Shown: positions 4,967 through 5,102 of the stretch, one piece after another
How positions within the stretch are numbered: the first letter of the stretch is position 1
Layout of the letters: the number at the start of each line of letters is the position of its first letter
Source of the DNA: DTU049 sp033809015
GTDB lineage: Bacteria > Bacteroidota > Bacteroidia > Bacteroidales > DTU049
Assembly (NCBI GenBank): GCA_033809015.1
Contig: JAPXMM010000160.1
Coordinates: 1-5,102, forward strand
Length of the DNA: 5,102 bases
Direction: 5' to 3'
The notes under the pieces: model-generated
Database searches by the model: none
What the model was told of the DNA's origin: nothing
Seen by the model: the letters and a program-made list of their open reading frames with translations, nothing else
Program-made: the position numbers and the translations under genes

Positions 4967-5000
4967 TACCAAATTTTTGGTATAACTTGCTATACCAAAA
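4967..5000 (+). other. oriT: Probable origin of transfer (oriT), MobV type, complete copy
   Basis: Three arms overlap. TACCAAA (4967-4973) can pair with TTTGGTA (4976-4982). The same central arm, as TTTTGGTATA (4975-4984), can pair instead with TATACCAAAA (4991-5000) around the 6-nt loop ACTTGC. A central arm shared by two alternative hairpins just upstream of mob is the layout known for the pMV158 oriT, where MobM cleaves in a 6-nt loop, GTGTG/T. By analogy the nick would fall between G4989 and C4990 (14/15 in the left copy). The structure is directly visible; the nick position is inferred. Confidence 0.72.
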
Positions 5001-5102
5001 TGAAATATGCTAAAATAAGGTAATCTTAATGTGAAATAGATTACCTTATTTTTATGTCGAAATTGAATTTTGGTATGCAGTTGAAAGGGGGATTGTTTTG
5101 GC
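4976..5102. repeat. Terminal direct repeat, right copy
   Basis: This is the second copy of 1-127. It contains the oriT-like hairpin, the 15-bp stem, the relaxase promoter and SD, and the first bases of the relaxase gene. It should be collapsed with the left copy when the circle is closed, so genes and sites here should not be counted twice. Confidence 0.93.

Larger units (their letters stand above)
4620..4975. other. Non-coding, hairpin-rich region up to oriT
   Basis: About 355 bp has no credible gene; the few ATG codons reach stops within eight codons and lack SDs. It holds, in order, an inverted repeat TTCCTGA/TCAGGAA (4687-4693, 4710-4716), a nine-base direct repeat TTCTATCCT (4673-4681, 4785-4793), two large adjoining stem-loops (4739-4899), and TAAGGGG/CCCCTTA (4944-4950, 4955-4961) next to oriT. 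This density of single-strand structure fits origin functions more than protein coding. Confidence 0.6.

Noticed and set aside
1..5102. Resistance genes, transposases, tRNA/rRNA or CRISPR arrays
   Set aside because: None of the proteins or repeats fit these classes.

Overview
The window is one turn of a small, very AT-rich circular plasmid plus a closing overlap. Positions 1-127 recur exactly at 4976-5102, so the molecule is 4,975 bp. Three features point to a low-GC Gram-positive (Bacillota, probably Clostridia-like) host: a pC194/pUB110-type rolling-circle Rep, a MobV/Pre relaxase, and strong purine-rich Shine-Dalgarno (SD) sequences with frequent TTG starts. The species cannot be named from this sequence.

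Layout, clockwise. An oriT-like set of overlapping inverted repeats (4967-5000, also 1-25) precedes a MobV relaxase gene (123-1196). The 1197-1476 gap holds the double-strand origin, with a recognisable Rep nick sequence at 1244-1258. It also holds a strong rep promoter and a structured rep leader that may encode an antisense RNA. The Rep gene follows (1477-2544). Three same-strand genes come next: a possible ParB/sulfiredoxin-like small protein (2626-2949), a short coiled-coil protein (2983-3228) and a secreted protein with a DUF6973-like domain (3317-4087). A membrane-anchored protein on the opposite strand (4101-4556) converges on the last of these, and the two 3' ends share a 29-bp perfect palindrome. 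The remaining roughly 410 bp before oriT has no credible gene but is full of long hairpins, and is the best candidate for the single-strand origin.

How the parts work together. Rep nicks the double-strand origin to start leading-strand replication. The displaced single strand would be converted at the hairpin-rich region. The relaxase would nick oriT so that a helper conjugation system can mobilise the plasmid; no transfer apparatus is encoded here. The two middle genes may serve maintenance or copy control. The secreted protein and its convergent anchored neighbour are the cargo. They could be an exported effector with a surface-anchored protector, but this is inference from layout and topology. 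No antibiotic-resistance gene, transposase, CRISPR, rRNA or tRNA was seen.
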